The notes: generated by a model from the letters alone, not told the origin. 64,000 nucleotides of DNA from Brevibacterium sp. CCUG 69071 (GCF_021023135.1 NZ_PGFV01000001.1:496001-560000); one strand, 5' to 3'. Shown: positions 8,333 through 18,996, counted from the stretch's first letter. Numbers and translations are program-made.

Positions 8333-9625
8333 ATGAGGCTCTTCGCCGACACCCGTCCGCTCCGCTACGCCGACTTCCGGCGGCTGTGGCTGGCCAACAT
8401 CGTCACCGTCATCGGCGCGCAGATGACGGTTGTGGCGATCCCGGCGCAGATCTTCCACATCACCGGGTCCTCCGGCTACGTCGGCCTGGCCGGGGCGTTC
8501 GGTCTCGTGCCGCTCATCGTCTTCGGACTCTGGGGCGGGTCGCTGGCCGATGTCATCAACCGACGCACTCTCCTCATCATCTCCACTCTCGGACTCATCG
8601 TGACGAGTGCGCTCCTCGCGCTCATCGCTGTCCTCGGCGTCGAGAACGTGTGGCTGCTGCTGAGCGTCTTCGCCATGCAGCAGGCCTTCTTCGGTCTCAA
8701 CCAGCCGGCCAGGGGCGCTCTTCTGCCCACCATCGTTCCCTTGGCCCTGCTGCCGGCGGCGAACTCGCTGAACATGACCGTGGCCACCCTCGGCGCTGTC
8801 ATCGGCCCTGTCATCGGCGGAGCCCTCATTCCGGTGTTCGGATACCAGCTGCTCTATGTCATCGACGCCGTGTTCCTGGCGGCCACGCTCTACGCGGTGC
8901 TCCGGCTGCCCCCGCTGATTCCGCAGAAACAGTCACACACCCGTTCCGGGATCAAGGGAGTCATCGACGGCTTCCGCTACTTGGGAACGAACACCGTGGT
9001 CATGGTCTCGCTGCTCGTCGACGTCATCGCTATGGTCTTCGGAATGCCCCGGGCTCTGTTTCCGCAGATCGCCGTCGAGACCTTCGACGGTCCGCCCGCA
9101 GGCGGCATCGTCTTCTCCCTGCTCTTCGCGGCACTGGCCGGGGGCAGTGCCCTGGCGGGCATCTTCTCCGGGTGGGTCTCGAAGGTCCAGCGTCAGGGGC
9201 TGGCTGTCATCGTCGCCATCATCGTGTGGGGAGCGGCGATGACGCTGTTCGGCATCTCCCTCGAATTCGCGAGGGGATTCTGGCTCGCCGCCCTCATCAT
9301 AGCGCTGTTCGGTTTGGCGCTGGGCGGGGGAGCGGACATCATCTCCTCCGCATTCCGATCGACGATGCTGCAGGAGGCGGCCACCGACGATATGCGGGGT
9401 CGGATGCAGGGGGTCTTCATCGTCGTCGTCGCCGGAGGCCCGCGGCTGGCTGACATCCTCCACGGCTCCGTCGCCGAACTCACCGGCACCACTGCAGCCT
9501 CGGCGGGAGGCGGCATCGCCGTGATCGTCCTCGTGCTCGTCTGCGCCGTGGTGTTCCCCGCATTCCGGAAGTACCGCGTCGAACGCGGCGAGGGACCCGA
9601 GCAGACAGTGGCCCTCGAGAACTGA
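8333..9625 (+). CDS. MFS transporter (EntS/MFS_3-like)
   Basis: A 430-residue membrane protein with about twelve hydrophobic segments and the MFS loop 2-3 motif [11 protein letters not shown]. The N-terminal pattern [22 protein letters not shown] is typical of the enterobactin-exporter-like MFS_3 group. The substrate is unknown; export of small molecules is the usual role. It starts only 13 bases after clpX, so it may be read from the clpX promoter, and ends in a bidirectional hairpin facing the AIM24 gene. Confidence 0.85.
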   Translation: MRLFADTRPLRYADFRRLWLANIVTVIGAQMTVVAIPAQIFHITGSSGYVGLAGAFGLVPLIVFGLWGGSLADVINRRTLLIISTLGLIVTSALLALIAVLGVENVWLLLSVFAMQQAFFGLNQPARGALLPTIVPLALLPAANSLNMTVATLGAVIGPVIGGALIPVFGYQLLYVIDAVFLAATLYAVLRLPPLIPQKQSHTRSGIKGVIDGFRYLGTNTVVMVSLLVDVIAMVFGMPRALFPQIAVETFDGPPAGGIVFSLLFAALAGGSALAGIFSGWVSKVQRQGLAVIVAIIVWGAAMTLFGISLEFARGFWLAALIIALFGLALGGGADIISSAFRSTMLQEAATDDMRGRMQGVFIVVVAGGPRLADILHGSVAELTGTTAASAGGGIAVIVLVLVCAVVFPAFRKYRVERGEGPEQTVALEN

Positions 9626-9628
9626 CGG

Positions 9629-9670
9629 GAGCGCCCGGTCACCTCAGCGTGTGCAGGTGACTGGGCGCTC
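9629..9670. terminator. Bidirectional terminator between the MFS and AIM24 genes
   Basis: A 16-base stem with one wobble pair (9629-9644 with 9655-9670, outer part GAGCGCCC) and a 10-base loop lie between two convergent genes. Confidence 0.7.
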
Positions 9671-9700
9671 CGGCGTCGTTTCGGAGAGCTTGTGGCTCGC

Positions 9701-10393
9701 TCAGCCCTGGGCGGCCGAGTAGACGGCGTTCTCAGCGGGCTGGACCACGACGAAGCCCGGGCCGTGGAATGCCAGCTGCACCGACTCGCCGGATCCGCGA
9801 CCGAAGAAGGTGCCGACGCTGACATCGGTCTTGATCTGCGGCGCCAGTGCCGATGACCAGCAGACCGCTGCCTGCGGGTCGACGAAGGTCGGCTGCTGTG
9901 AGCAGTCGAGGACCATCGGCGCTCCCTTGCAGCAGATCGCGGCGGTTCCCTGGCCGGCGAGTTCGAGGTTGAACAGGCCCGAACCGCTGACCATCGCCCC
10001 GACACCGCCCTTGATGCGCCTGATCTCCCAGTTCAGGGCATCGTCGAAGGCGAGCAGGTTCGCGGTGTTGACAGTCAGCGCGTCCTGCGGGCCCTCAAGG
10101 GCCATCATGAAGATGTTCGAGGCCTCCCGGGCGAAGAACACCTCACCGTGGCCTTCGACGCGCATGACGTTGCCGCCCTCACCGGTGGCCGCCTTCTTCA
10201 TGAACTGGCCCATCGACTTCGAACCCTGGTGGGCGAATTTCACGTCACCCTGGTAGGCGACCATTGCGCCCTTCGTGGCGATCATCGGAGCGTTGGGGGT
10301 GATGACCGTGCGCAGCATCTTGTCCGACTGCAGTGTCCAGCGTTCCTGATTCTGGACTTCGGCGTTGCGCTTCGAAAAGAGTTCGCTTCTCAT
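9701..10393 (-). CDS. AIM24 family protein
   Basis: A 230-residue protein of the AIM24 (TerD-like beta-sandwich) family. The features are the glycine-rich strands MIATKGAMVAYQGDVKFA, the repeated basic/aromatic turns and the segment VSGSGLFNLELAGQG. It has no signal peptide or membrane helix. The biochemical role of the bacterial members is not established. The start codon at 10391-10393 has an AAAGG site 11 bases upstream. It stands alone, convergent with the MFS gene and downstream of valS on the same strand, from which a strong hairpin separates it. Confidence 0.85.
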   Translation of the reverse strand: MRSELFSKRNAEVQNQERWTLQSDKMLRTVITPNAPMIATKGAMVAYQGDVKFAHQGSKSMGQFMKKAATGEGGNVMRVEGHGEVFFAREASNIFMMALEGPQDALTVNTANLLAFDDALNWEIRRIKGGVGAMVSGSGLFNLELAGQGTAAICCKGAPMVLDCSQQPTFVDPQAAVCWSSALAPQIKTDVSVGTFFGRGSGESVQLAFHGPGFVVVQPAENAVYSAAQG

Positions 10394-10510
10394 GGTTCAA
10401 AAGCCTTTCATGCGAGAAGAAGTCCTGTACTTCTTCGGCTGTCGAGACAATCGTAAGCGCTCGATGGGCGGGACGGCCCTGATTTGGTGTGTTCATCTTG
10501 GAACAGCAAC

Positions 10511-10546
10511 GCCGGGTGTGCGAGCTCGTATGCTCGCACACCCGGC
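10511..10546 (-). terminator. Terminator of valS
   Basis: A perfect 14-base stem (10511-10524 with 10533-10546, core GGGTGTGCGAG) and an 8-base loop lie 42 bases downstream of the valS stop codon on the minus strand, followed by a moderately T-rich stretch. Confidence 0.75.
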
Positions 10547-10588
10547 GGGTGCTGTGTGCTGTGGTCGGGCGGTCACCGCCCGGGGGCC

Positions 10589-13234
10589 TCAGTCCTGAGG
10601 CACGAAGTCGACCGCGGTGATCGCGATCTCGTCTCCGGACTCCTCGGCGACGAGATTCTCGATTCGTCCGGCGGCGACCAGGTCACCGTGAGCGGCCCCG
10701 ATTGCGGCCACGACCGCGGCCGGGGCCGCAATCGTGAGACTGCGCACCTGAGTCTTCTGGGAGACCTTCGCCTCCGTCTTGGTGCGACGGATCTCGGTCA
10801 GCACCGCGGCCACGGAGGCCAGCAGTGTCGGATCGACCGCGGATGCCGGGTCTGCCAGCTGCTCATCTCCCGGCCAGGGCGACCGATGCACGGAGCCGGT
10901 CCGCCACCAGGACCAGACCTCTTCGGTGACGAAGGGCATGATGGGAGCGAACAGGCGCAGCAGGACGTCCAGGGCCGTGGCCAGAGTGACGTGAGCCGAG
11001 AGCTGCTCCGACTCGCCGGCGGCTCCATAGGACCGGTCCTTGACCAGCTCCACGTAGTCGTCGGTGAATTCCCAGAAGAAGCTCTCGCTGACCCGCAGCG
11101 TATGGGCGTAGTCGTAGTCGGCCATATGCGCGGACGCGGACTCGACCACCTCGGCGAGCTTGGCCAGCAGCGCCCGATCGAGCTCATGGGTGACGGCGCC
11201 GAGCTGACCGATGAGTCCCGCGTGCACACCCTGCGCCAGGGCGAACTTGGAGGCGTTGAGCAGCTTCATCGCGAGGCGACGGCCGATCTGCATCTGGGTC
11301 ACATCGTAGGCCGTGTCGGCACCGAGCCTGGCGCTGGCCGCCCAATAGCGGACGGCATCGGGACCGTACCCGGGCTTCGGCTCGGCGAGGATGTCCGAGG
11401 GCACGACGACGTTGCCCTTCGACTTCGACATCTTCTTCCGGTCGGGATCGAGGATCCACCCGGAGAGTCCGGCGTGCTTCCACGGTGCGACGTCGTTGAG
11501 CGAATTCGCACGCACGACGGAGGAGAACAGCCAGGTCCGGATGATGTCGTGGCCCTGCGGGCGCAGATCGAAGGGAAAGACCTTGGAGAAGAGATCGTCG
11601 TCCCGGCTCCAGCCGCTGAGCAGCTGCGGGGTCAGCGATGAGGTCGCCCAGGTGTCGAGCACATCGGGGTCGGCGCTGAAGCCGCCGGGGACGTCGCGCT
11701 GCTCGGCGGTGAACCCGGCAGGCACCTCGGCGACGGGGTCGACCGGCAGGGACTCGGGCACGATCGGATTCTCGTAGTCCGGCTGTCCCTCGGCGTCGAG
11801 GCGGTACCACAGCGGAATCGGCACACCGAAGTAGCGCTGTCGGGACACCAGCCAGTCACCATTGAGATTCTCGACCCAGTTCTCGTAACGGGAACGCATG
11901 AAGCTCGGGTGCCATTCGATCTCGCGGCCGCGGGCGATGAGCTCATCTCGCAGCTGCGCGGAGCGTCCTCCGTTGCGGATGTACCACTGGCGGCTGGTGA
12001 CGACCTCGAGCGGCTTGTCGCCCTTCTCATAGAAGGGCACCGGGTGGGTGATCGCTTCGATCTCACCGATCAGGTCACCGGATTCGACGAGCATCTCGGC
12101 GATGTCCTTGCGGGCAGAGAACGTCGTCTTCCCGGCCAGCTTCTCGTAGTTGGCGACCGCGTCCGGCTTCGGGGACGCCGCGATCCACTCCGGAACGTCA
12201 AGATTCAGGCGTCCGCCCCGGTTGATCACCGCGCGGGTCGGCAGATCAAGCTCTCGCCACCAGGTGACGTCGGTGAGGTCGCCGAAGGTGCAGACCATGG
12301 CGATGCCGGTGCCCTTGTCGGACTTCGCGAGCTCATGGGCACGGACTTCGACGCTGACCCCGAAGAGCGGGGAGACGACGTTCGTGCCGAAGAACGGAAT
12401 GTAGCGCTCGTCCTCCGGGTGGGCGACGAGAGCGACGACGGCCGGGATCAGCTCGGGCCGGGAGGTGAGGATGACGATCGGGTCCGCCGAGGTGTCGGCC
12501 AGTCCGTCAGCTCCCTCCGGGAAGAACTTCACCTTGTGGTAGGCGCCGTCCTTCTCGCGGTCCTCCAGCTCCGCCTGCGCCACAGCCGTTCCGAAGGTCA
12601 CGTCCCACATCGTCGGTGCGTCCTGCGAGTAGGCGTGGCCGTTGGACAGGTCCGTGAGGAAGGCGCGCTGGCTGACCGATCGGGAAGTGTCGTCGATCGT
12701 GCGGTAGGTGTACTTCCAGTCCACGGACAGGCCGGTGGAGCGGAAGAGATCCTCGAAGATCTGCTCGTCCTCGGCCGAGAGCTTCTCACAGAGTTCGATG
12801 AAGTTCTGGCGGGAGATCTTCACGAAGTCCCGCGAATTCTTCGCCGGCTTGGCCGGCGGTTCGAAGCTCGGGTCGTAGGGCTGGCTGGGGTCGCAGCTGA
12901 CGCCGTAGTAGTTCTGCACACGTCGCTCGGTGGGCAGACCGTTGTCGTCCCAGCCGAGGGGGTAGAACACGTTTTTGCCCTGCATGCGCTGGTAGCGGGC
13001 GAGGATGTCCGTCTGCGTGTAGGAGAACACGTGACCGACGTGCAGGGATCCCGAGGCCGTCGGCGGGGGAGTGTCGATGGAGTAGACCTGCCCACGGTCG
13101 GTGTCGACGTCGAAGTCGTAGACCCCGGACTCGCTCCATGCGGCGTCCCACTTGTCCCGCAGACCCTCGAGGGCCGGTTTGTCCGGTAGGTTCACTGACT
13201 CGTGTGTCGAGTCCGAAAAGGCAGGTGTGTTCAT
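10589..13234 (-). CDS. valS: Valyl-tRNA synthetase
   Basis: An 881-residue class I synthetase with the HIGH-type motif HVGH (65-68) and the KMSKS loop (KKMSKSKGN), followed by the anticodon-binding domain (MKLLNASKFAL). The stretch around residues 78-95 (WDDNGLPTERRVQNYYG) marks the less common bacterial ValRS branch that resembles archaeal/IleRS-like enzymes, rather than the E. coli type. It lacks the long C-terminal coiled coil of the E. coli enzyme. It charges tRNA-Val in the cytosol. ATG 13234 is chosen because upstream in-frame codons give a basic sequence not found in the family. No T-box signature is visible upstream. It is divergent from the acyltransferase gene. Confidence 0.95.
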   Translation of the reverse strand: MNTPAFSDSTHESVNLPDKPALEGLRDKWDAAWSESGVYDFDVDTDRGQVYSIDTPPPTASGSLHVGHVFSYTQTDILARYQRMQGKNVFYPLGWDDNGLPTERRVQNYYGVSCDPSQPYDPSFEPPAKPAKNSRDFVKISRQNFIELCEKLSAEDEQIFEDLFRSTGLSVDWKYTYRTIDDTSRSVSQRAFLTDLSNGHAYSQDAPTMWDVTFGTAVAQAELEDREKDGAYHKVKFFPEGADGLADTSADPIVILTSRPELIPAVVALVAHPEDERYIPFFGTNVVSPLFGVSVEVRAHELAKSDKGTGIAMVCTFGDLTDVTWWRELDLPTRAVINRGGRLNLDVPEWIAASPKPDAVANYEKLAGKTTFSARKDIAEMLVESGDLIGEIEAITHPVPFYEKGDKPLEVVTSRQWYIRNGGRSAQLRDELIARGREIEWHPSFMRSRYENWVENLNGDWLVSRQRYFGVPIPLWYRLDAEGQPDYENPIVPESLPVDPVAEVPAGFTAEQRDVPGGFSADPDVLDTWATSSLTPQLLSGWSRDDDLFSKVFPFDLRPQGHDIIRTWLFSSVVRANSLNDVAPWKHAGLSGWILDPDRKKMSKSKGNVVVPSDILAEPKPGYGPDAVRYWAASARLGADTAYDVTQMQIGRRLAMKLLNASKFALAQGVHAGLIGQLGAVTHELDRALLAKLAEVVESASAHMADYDYAHTLRVSESFFWEFTDDYVELVKDRSYGAAGESEQLSAHVTLATALDVLLRLFAPIMPFVTEEVWSWWRTGSVHRSPWPGDEQLADPASAVDPTLLASVAAVLTEIRRTKTEAKVSQKTQVRSLTIAAPAAVVAAIGAAHGDLVAAGRIENLVAEESGDEIAITAVDFVPQD

Positions 13235-13407
13235 AACTGCTGATTTTCTCACCCGGACCGTCTCTGGCCAAACCGGTCGTCTCCGGGACGGACACCGTTC
13301 GATGAAGCTGCCTCGGCGAGGTCGGGAAGCCGGTCGGGTGGTGGCCCGTCTCACAACCTGAAGACGTCTTGAGACGAGTTGAGTGGCAGTAATGAGATTA
13401 TTGGCTC

Positions 13408-14622
13408 ATGGCGACCTTGGACAGAATTCCGACAGAGAATCCGCCGCCGACCTCGACGGCATGGATGAACCCGGCACGGGCGATCGCGATCGTGGCCGTG
13501 GTCGCCATCCACTCCTTGGGCACAATCGTCGAACAGAACTTCGCCGCCATGGGCGCTGACTGGTGGGTCGCCAACGCCGTGGACTCCGCCTGCCGCTGGT
13601 CGGTGCCGGTGTTCATCATGATCTCCGGGGCGCTGGCCCTCGACCCGGCGCGGGGCAGCAAACCCCGGAAGTTCCTCAGCAAACGGGTGTGGCGAATCGG
13701 GATCCCGCTGGTGTTCTGGACCGCGGTCTATCTGCTCTTCCGCCGGTATTATCTCCAGCCCGGAGATGACAACTGGAACCCCGGCATCGCCATCCTCACC
13801 GGATCCCCGTTCGTCCAGCTCTACTTCCTCTACGTGCTTGCGGGTCTGACGCTGCTGACTCCGTTCTTCCGACTGCTCAGCGTCCACGGCTCCCGCCGCC
13901 TGCAGTGGGGCACCGGCCTGATCTTCCTCGGGATCGGCATGCTCGACCAGTGGGTGTCGATGATCTTCGACGTCGGGGAAGCCAACATCGCCACCCGCTT
14001 CCTTCCCATGGCCGGCTTCTACATCCTCGGTTGGGTGCTCCGCGACATCGTGCTGAACAGGCGCGCGGTGATCCTCTCGTGGGCGACCTTCCTCGCTTCG
14101 GTCGGCGTGACCACACTGTGGGCCGGGTTCGGTCCGGGGGAGAAGCCCTGGATGTTCCCCTATGAGTACCTGTCTCCGGGCGTGGTCGTCGCCTCTCTGT
14201 CGGCCTACCTGCTGCTGCATCACCACATGCGCACCGGTTTCGGCTTCCTCCACTGGTTCTACCCCTACTCCTTCGGCGTGTTTCTGCTCCACCCACTCGT
14301 GCTCTATCCGGTCCGCAACGAGATGGGACTGCCGACGACGGTTCCCGGAGTGCTCCTCCACGCCTTCGTCATGCCGATCGCCTACACCGTCGTCTGCGCC
14401 GTGGTGACCTGGGTGGCCGTGAAGATTCGCGGAGTGCGAGCGGTCTTCGGCGAGGGCGGCCCACGCAACCCGCACTCCCGACCTTCCGGGAAGTCGGCTC
14501 GAGCAACGCCGAGTCCCTCAGGGTCGGCGGCTGGTCCGACACAAGGTCCCTCCGGAAAGTCTGTTGGTGCGACCGAGAGCCCCTCGGGAACGACACCCGA
14601 CCCGGATCCACAGGACGCCTGA
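13408..14622 (+). CDS. Membrane acyltransferase family 3 protein
   Basis: A 404-residue protein with about ten membrane helices of the acyltransferase-3 family; the first helix carries the family's IAIVAVVAIHS motif with a His likely needed for catalysis. Such proteins O-acetylate sugars or cell-surface polymers; the acceptor is unknown. After the last helix (about residue 345) comes a 60-residue hydrophilic tail made of two imperfect copies of a PSGKS-x-AT-x-SPSG unit, rich in Ser, Gly and Pro. The gene starts at ATG 13408, divergent from valS. A perfect palindrome AAGACGTCTT (13361-13370) lies in the shared upstream region. Confidence 0.8.
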   Translation: MATLDRIPTENPPPTSTAWMNPARAIAIVAVVAIHSLGTIVEQNFAAMGADWWVANAVDSACRWSVPVFIMISGALALDPARGSKPRKFLSKRVWRIGIPLVFWTAVYLLFRRYYLQPGDDNWNPGIAILTGSPFVQLYFLYVLAGLTLLTPFFRLLSVHGSRRLQWGTGLIFLGIGMLDQWVSMIFDVGEANIATRFLPMAGFYILGWVLRDIVLNRRAVILSWATFLASVGVTTLWAGFGPGEKPWMFPYEYLSPGVVVASLSAYLLLHHHMRTGFGFLHWFYPYSFGVFLLHPLVLYPVRNEMGLPTTVPGVLLHAFVMPIAYTVVCAVVTWVAVKIRGVRAVFGEGGPRNPHSRPSGKSARATPSPSGSAAGPTQGPSGKSVGATESPSGTTPDPDPQDA

Positions 14623-14686
14623 GGATCCGTAGACTGGTCATCAGAATTCAAGAGCACCCAGACCGATCGAAGACAGGGGTACGAAG

Positions 14687-15442
14687 ATGGAGACGTTGAG
14701 AGCAGTGGTGACGGGCGCGAGCTCGGGCATCGGGGCCGCCACCGTACGACAGCTGCGCGAGCAGGGCTGGGACGTCGTGGCCGTGGCCCGCCGGGAGGAC
14801 AAACTCAAGGCCCTCGCCGAGGAGACCGGAGCCAGCTACTTCGTAGCGGACATGACCGATGACGAGGCCGTCGCCTCCTTCGCCGAAGAGGTCATCGCCG
14901 CCGGCCCCGTCCACTCCCTCGTCGCCAATGCCGGAGCCGCCTACGGCACCGATACCGTCGCCGAGGCGTCGGTGGCCGGGTGGCGGGACATGTTCGACGT
15001 CAACGTCCTCGGCGTGCTCCGTGTCGTCAAGGCCTTCCTGCCGGCGCTCATCGAATCCGGTCGCGGCGACATCGCCGTGATGTCCTCGACCGCTGGACAC
15101 CAGGCCTATGAGGGTGGAGGCGGCTATGTCGCCGCCAAGCACGGCACTCATTCGATCGCCGCGACTCTGCGTCTCGAACTGGCAGGCGAACCCGTGCGCG
15201 TCATCGAGATCGCTCCCGGCATGGTCGCCACCGACGAGTTCACCCTCAAACGAGTCGGCGGCAGTCAGGAGCGCGCGGACAAGGTCTACGAAGGGGTGGA
15301 GAATCCCCTCACGGCCGAAGACGTCGCCGATGCGGTGGTCTACACCCTGACCAGACCCCACCACTTCAACGTCGATCTCATGGTCATCCGCCCCATCGCC
15401 CAGGCGGCCCAACACAAGGTGGCGCGCAACCAGGGGCTGTGA
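14687..15442 (+). CDS. Short-chain dehydrogenase/reductase
   Basis: A 251-residue classical SDR with the cofactor motif TGASSGIG (9-16), basic residues after the second strand (ARRED) that favour NADP, NAGAAYG, the catalytic Ser in MSSTAG and Tyr-Lys in YVAAK. Overall it resembles the YdfG/serine-3-hydroxyacid dehydrogenase group; the substrate is not determined. It starts at ATG 14687 and lies between the acyltransferase gene and the ileS leader. Confidence 0.88.
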   Translation: METLRAVVTGASSGIGAATVRQLREQGWDVVAVARREDKLKALAEETGASYFVADMTDDEAVASFAEEVIAAGPVHSLVANAGAAYGTDTVAEASVAGWRDMFDVNVLGVLRVVKAFLPALIESGRGDIAVMSSTAGHQAYEGGGGYVAAKHGTHSIAATLRLELAGEPVRVIEIAPGMVATDEFTLKRVGGSQERADKVYEGVENPLTAEDVADAVVYTLTRPHHFNVDLMVIRPIAQAAQHKVARNQGL

Positions 15443-15444
15443 AC

Positions 15445-15468
15445 AGCTTCCCGAGTGGTCGGGGAGCT
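15445..15468 (+). terminator. Hairpin between the SDR gene and the ileS leader
   Basis: A 10-base stem with one wobble (15445-15454 with 15459-15468) and a GTGG tetraloop, without a T run. It is a possible weak terminator of the SDR transcript just before the ileS leader. Confidence 0.4.
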
Positions 15469-15490
15469 CGGCCCGGGTATACGATTGTGA

Positions 15491-15723
15491 CTGCGATGAT
15501 CCGGCCATCACCGGGGAGCTTCCGGAAGAACAGATTCCTCATCCGTCGAGGACCACCTCGGCGGGATGACGATCCCAGTAGAACCGGACGGTTGGACCCG
15601 TCATCGATCCGGCTATGAGCGATCCGTGCTCGTGCGTCTTCACCGACGGCGGCTGCGGATAAGCGAGGTGGTACCGCGGCAGAGATGTCGTCCTCGTGAC
15701 AGTGACCGCAGTATACCAAAAGG
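15491..15723 (+). promoter_or_regulatory. T-box leader of ileS (translational type, short stem I)
   Basis: The 287-base gap before ileS contains the universal T-box sequence GGTGGTACCGCGG (15667-15679), whose TGGT bulge can pair with the ACCA end of uncharged tRNA-Ile. Upstream, GGCCATCACCGGGGAGC places an ATC isoleucine specifier at 15507-15509 and matches the ultrashort stem I form known from actinobacterial ileS genes. There is no terminator hairpin with a T run; instead the element runs into the ribosome site AAAAGG (15718-15723), six bases before the ATG. This fits control of translation by sequestering that site. A TATACGAT -10 at 15478-15485 would start the transcript just upstream. 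Confidence 0.9.
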
Positions 15724-15729
15724 ACGCTC

Positions 15730-18700
15730 ATGACCCAGCCTCTGTATCCCAAGGTGTCGACCTCGGCGTTCGGCCTGTCCGCCTCGCCGAACTTTCCCGC
15801 GATCGAGGACGCCGTCCTCCGCTACTGGCAGGACGACGACACGTTCCAGGCCTCGATTGACCAGCGCGATCCGGGCGAGGACGGGGAGAACGAGTTCGTC
15901 TTCTACGACGGCCCTCCCTTCGCCAACGGCCTGCCGCACTACGGCCACCTGCTCACCGGCTACGTCAAGGACGTCGTGCCGCGCTTCCAGACCATGCGGG
16001 GCAAGAAGGTCGACCGACGCTTCGGCTGGGACACCCATGGCCTGCCCGCCGAGCTCGAGGCCGAACGGCAGCTGGGCATCACCGACAAGTCCGAGATCGG
16101 CCGGATGGGTCTGGCCGCCTTCAACGACGCCTGCCGCTCCTCTGTCCTGCGCTACACCCAGGAATGGCAGGAGTACGTGACCCGCCAGGGCCGCTGGGTC
16201 GACTTCGACAATGACTACAAGACGCTCAACGTCGAATACATGGAAAGCGTCATCTGGGCGTTCAAGCAGCTGTGGGACAAAGGCCTCGTCTACGAGGGCT
16301 ACCGCGTTCTGCCCTACTGCTGGAAGGACGAGACCCCGCTGTCGAACCATGAGCTGCGCATGGACGACGACGTGTACAAGATGCGTCAGGATCCGGCCGT
16401 GACGATCGGCTACAAGCTCAAGGACGCCGAGGAATGGGTCCTGATCTGGACCACCACGCCCTGGACCGTGCCTTCGAACCAGGCCGTGGCCGTGAATCCG
16501 GACATCCCGCTCGTCGCGGTCGTCCCCGGTGACGACGGCGCCGCGGAACTCCAGGGCAAGACCCTCATCCTCGCCGAGGCGCGCCTGTCCGCCTATGCCC
16601 GGGAGCTGGGGGAGAACCCAGAGATCCTGCGCAGCTTCAACGGCAGCGAACTCGTCGGTCGCGAATACGAGCCGCCGTTCCCCTACTTCGAGAGCCGCCA
16701 GGACGAGTTCGGGCAGCGGATGCACACGATCCTCTCCGCCGACTTCGTCACCGTCGAAGACGGTACCGGCATCGTCCACCAGTCGCCGGCCTTCGGTGAG
16801 GAGGACAAGGAGCTCACCGACTCCTACGGCATCACTGCCGCCCGCCCCGTCGACGACGCGGGTCGCTTCGACTCGACGGTTCCCGACTATTCCGGCCAGC
16901 AGGTCTTCGAGGCGAACAAGGCCATCATCAAGGACCTGCGCAACCACACCGGTCCACTGGACGGCCGGTCCGCGCTGCTGGTCCGCCACGAATCCTACGA
17001 ACACTCGTACCCGCACTGCTGGCGCTGCCGGAACCCGCTGATCTACCGTGCGGTGTCCTCCTGGTTCGTCCGCGTCACCGAGTTCAAGGACCGGATGGTC
17101 GAACTCAACGAGCAGATCAACTGGGTGCCCGACAACGTCAAACACGGACAGTTCGGCAAATGGCTGGAGAACGCCCGCGACTGGTCCATCTCACGCAACC
17201 GCTTCTGGGGATCCCCGATCCCGGTGTGGATCTCCGACGACCCGACGTATCCCCGCACCGACGTCTACGGTTCGCTGGCGGAGATCGAAGCCGACTTCGG
17301 CCGACTGCCGCGCAACGACTCCGGCGAGGTCGACCTCCACCGGCCGTGGGTCGACGACCTCACCCGCCCGAACCCCGATGATCCCACCGGACAGTCGGTG
17401 ATGCGCCGGATCCCGGAGATCTTCGACGTGTGGTTCGACTCGGGTTCGATGAGCTACGCCCAGGTCCACTACCCGTTCGAGAACTCCGAATGGTTCGATA
17501 ACCACTTCCCGGCCGACTTCATCGTCGAATACGTGGGACAGACCCGCGGCTGGTTCTACCTGCTGCACGTGCTCGCGACCGCGATCTTCGACCGACCGGC
17601 CTTCACCAACTGCATCTCCCACGGGATCGTGCTCGGCTCGGACGGGCAGAAGATGTCGAAGTCGCTGCGCAACTACCCGGACGTCAACGAGGTCTTCAAC
17701 CGCGACGGATCCGATGCGATGCGCTGGTTCCTCATGGCCTCGTCGATCCTGCGCGGCGGCAACCTCGTCGTCACCGAACAGGGCATCCGCGACGGGGTGC
17801 GCCAGGTGGTTCTGCCGCTGTGGAACACCTGGCAGTTCTTCGCCACCTACTCGAACACCGCCGACGGCAGCGCCGGTGAGAAGTCCGGGTACCAGGCACA
17901 GACCCGCTACGACTCCACCCAGGTGCTCGACCGCTACCTGTTGGCGAAGACGCACGACCTCATCACCGAATTCGCCGAGGCGATGGAGGGCCTGGACATC
18001 TGGGCCGCCTGCGACCTCGTCCGCAGCTACCTCGACATGCTCACCAACTGGTACGTGCGGCGCTCTCGCCGCCGGTTCTGGGACGGCGGTGCCGACACGC
18101 ACGAATCCTTCGACGTGTTCTACACCTGCCTCGAGGCCTTCTGCCGAGTGGCGGCGCCTCTGCTGCCGTTCACGGTCGAGGAGATCTACCGCGGACTGAC
18201 CGGGCAGCGTTCCGTCCACTTGGCCGACTACCCCGACGCCGCGGCGTTCCCCGCCGACGCCGAGCTCGTGGAAGCCATGGACCTGACCCGGGACATCTGC
18301 TCGACGGCATCCTCGGTGCGCAAGGCCAACCGACTGCGCGTGCGACTCCCGCTCGCGCAGCTCACCGTGGCCACCGACGCGCAGCTCGGTGCCGCATTCA
18401 CCGACATCATCGCCGATGAGCTCAACGTCCGCTCCGTCGACGTACTCGACGTCGCCGAGGCGGAGGCGGCCGGCTTCTCGCTCTCACAGAACCTCGTGGT
18501 CAATGCCCGCGCAGCCGGACCCCGGCTTGGCAAGCAGGTGCAGCAGGTCATCAAGGCCTCGAAGACGGGGGACTGGTCGGTCGTCGACGGCACCGTGACC
18601 AGCGGCGGCATCGAACTCGTCGAAGGGGAGTACACCCTCGACTCGGTCGCCGAGTCCGGCACGGACGGCATGGAACTGGCCGCCCTCGATTCCGGATTCC

Positions 18701-18996
18701 TCGCCCTCGACACCCGGGTCACTCCCGAGCTCGAAGCCGAGGGTGTGGCCCGCGATGCGGTCCGCGCCATCCAGGGCATCCGCAAACAGCTCGATCTGCA
18801 TGTCTCCGACAGGATCACGGTGAGAGTCGACGCAGACTCCGAGGTCGCCTCGGCGCTGCGTCCGCACACAGATCTCATCGCCGGTGAGACCCTGGCGACC
18901 GCCCTCGAATTCGACGCGATCGATGACTCGGCTGTGCAGGTGTTCACTCCCGAGGAGCTGCCTGCGGGCACTCGGCTGACCGTGAGCCCGGCATGA
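15730..18996 (+). CDS. ileS: Isoleucyl-tRNA synthetase, type 2
   Basis: A 1088-residue class I synthetase with HYGH at 70-73 ([13 protein letters not shown]), the editing domain ([10 protein letters not shown]), and KMSKS at 641-645. The length and the HIGH-region sequence place it in the eukaryote-like type 2 group (IleS2), whose members are often naturally resistant to mupirocin. Expression is expected to respond to uncharged tRNA-Ile through the T-box just upstream. Its stop overlaps the folC start (ATGA at 18993-18996), so ileS, folC and the DUF4233 gene are probably one transcript. Confidence 0.97.
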   Translation: MTQPLYPKVSTSAFGLSASPNFPAIEDAVLRYWQDDDTFQASIDQRDPGEDGENEFVFYDGPPFANGLPHYGHLLTGYVKDVVPRFQTMRGKKVDRRFGWDTHGLPAELEAERQLGITDKSEIGRMGLAAFNDACRSSVLRYTQEWQEYVTRQGRWVDFDNDYKTLNVEYMESVIWAFKQLWDKGLVYEGYRVLPYCWKDETPLSNHELRMDDDVYKMRQDPAVTIGYKLKDAEEWVLIWTTTPWTVPSNQAVAVNPDIPLVAVVPGDDGAAELQGKTLILAEARLSAYARELGENPEILRSFNGSELVGREYEPPFPYFESRQDEFGQRMHTILSADFVTVEDGTGIVHQSPAFGEEDKELTDSYGITAARPVDDAGRFDSTVPDYSGQQVFEANKAIIKDLRNHTGPLDGRSALLVRHESYEHSYPHCWRCRNPLIYRAVSSWFVRVTEFKDRMVELNEQINWVPDNVKHGQFGKWLENARDWSISRNRFWGSPIPVWISDDPTYPRTDVYGSLAEIEADFGRLPRNDSGEVDLHRPWVDDLTRPNPDDPTGQSVMRRIPEIFDVWFDSGSMSYAQVHYPFENSEWFDNHFPADFIVEYVGQTRGWFYLLHVLATAIFDRPAFTNCISHGIVLGSDGQKMSKSLRNYPDVNEVFNRDGSDAMRWFLMASSILRGGNLVVTEQGIRDGVRQVVLPLWNTWQFFATYSNTADGSAGEKSGYQAQTRYDSTQVLDRYLLAKTHDLITEFAEAMEGLDIWAACDLVRSYLDMLTNWYVRRSRRRFWDGGADTHESFDVFYTCLEAFCRVAAPLLPFTVEEIYRGLTGQRSVHLADYPDAAAFPADAELVEAMDLTRDICSTASSVRKANRLRVRLPLAQLTVATDAQLGAAFTDIIADELNVRSVDVLDVAEAEAAGFSLSQNLVVNARAAGPRLGKQVQQVIKASKTGDWSVVDGTVTSGGIELVEGEYTLDSVAESGTDGMELAALDSGFLALDTRVTPELEAEGVARDAVRAIQGIRKQLDLHVSDRITVRVDADSEVASALRPHTDLIAGETLATALEFDAIDDSAVQVFTPEELPAGTRLTVSPA

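Noticed and set aside
13361..13370. Palindrome AAGACGTCTT upstream of valS and the acyltransferase gene as a regulator site
   Set aside because: Ten bases alone are too short to call without a second copy or a known factor; noted only in the acyltransferase entry.
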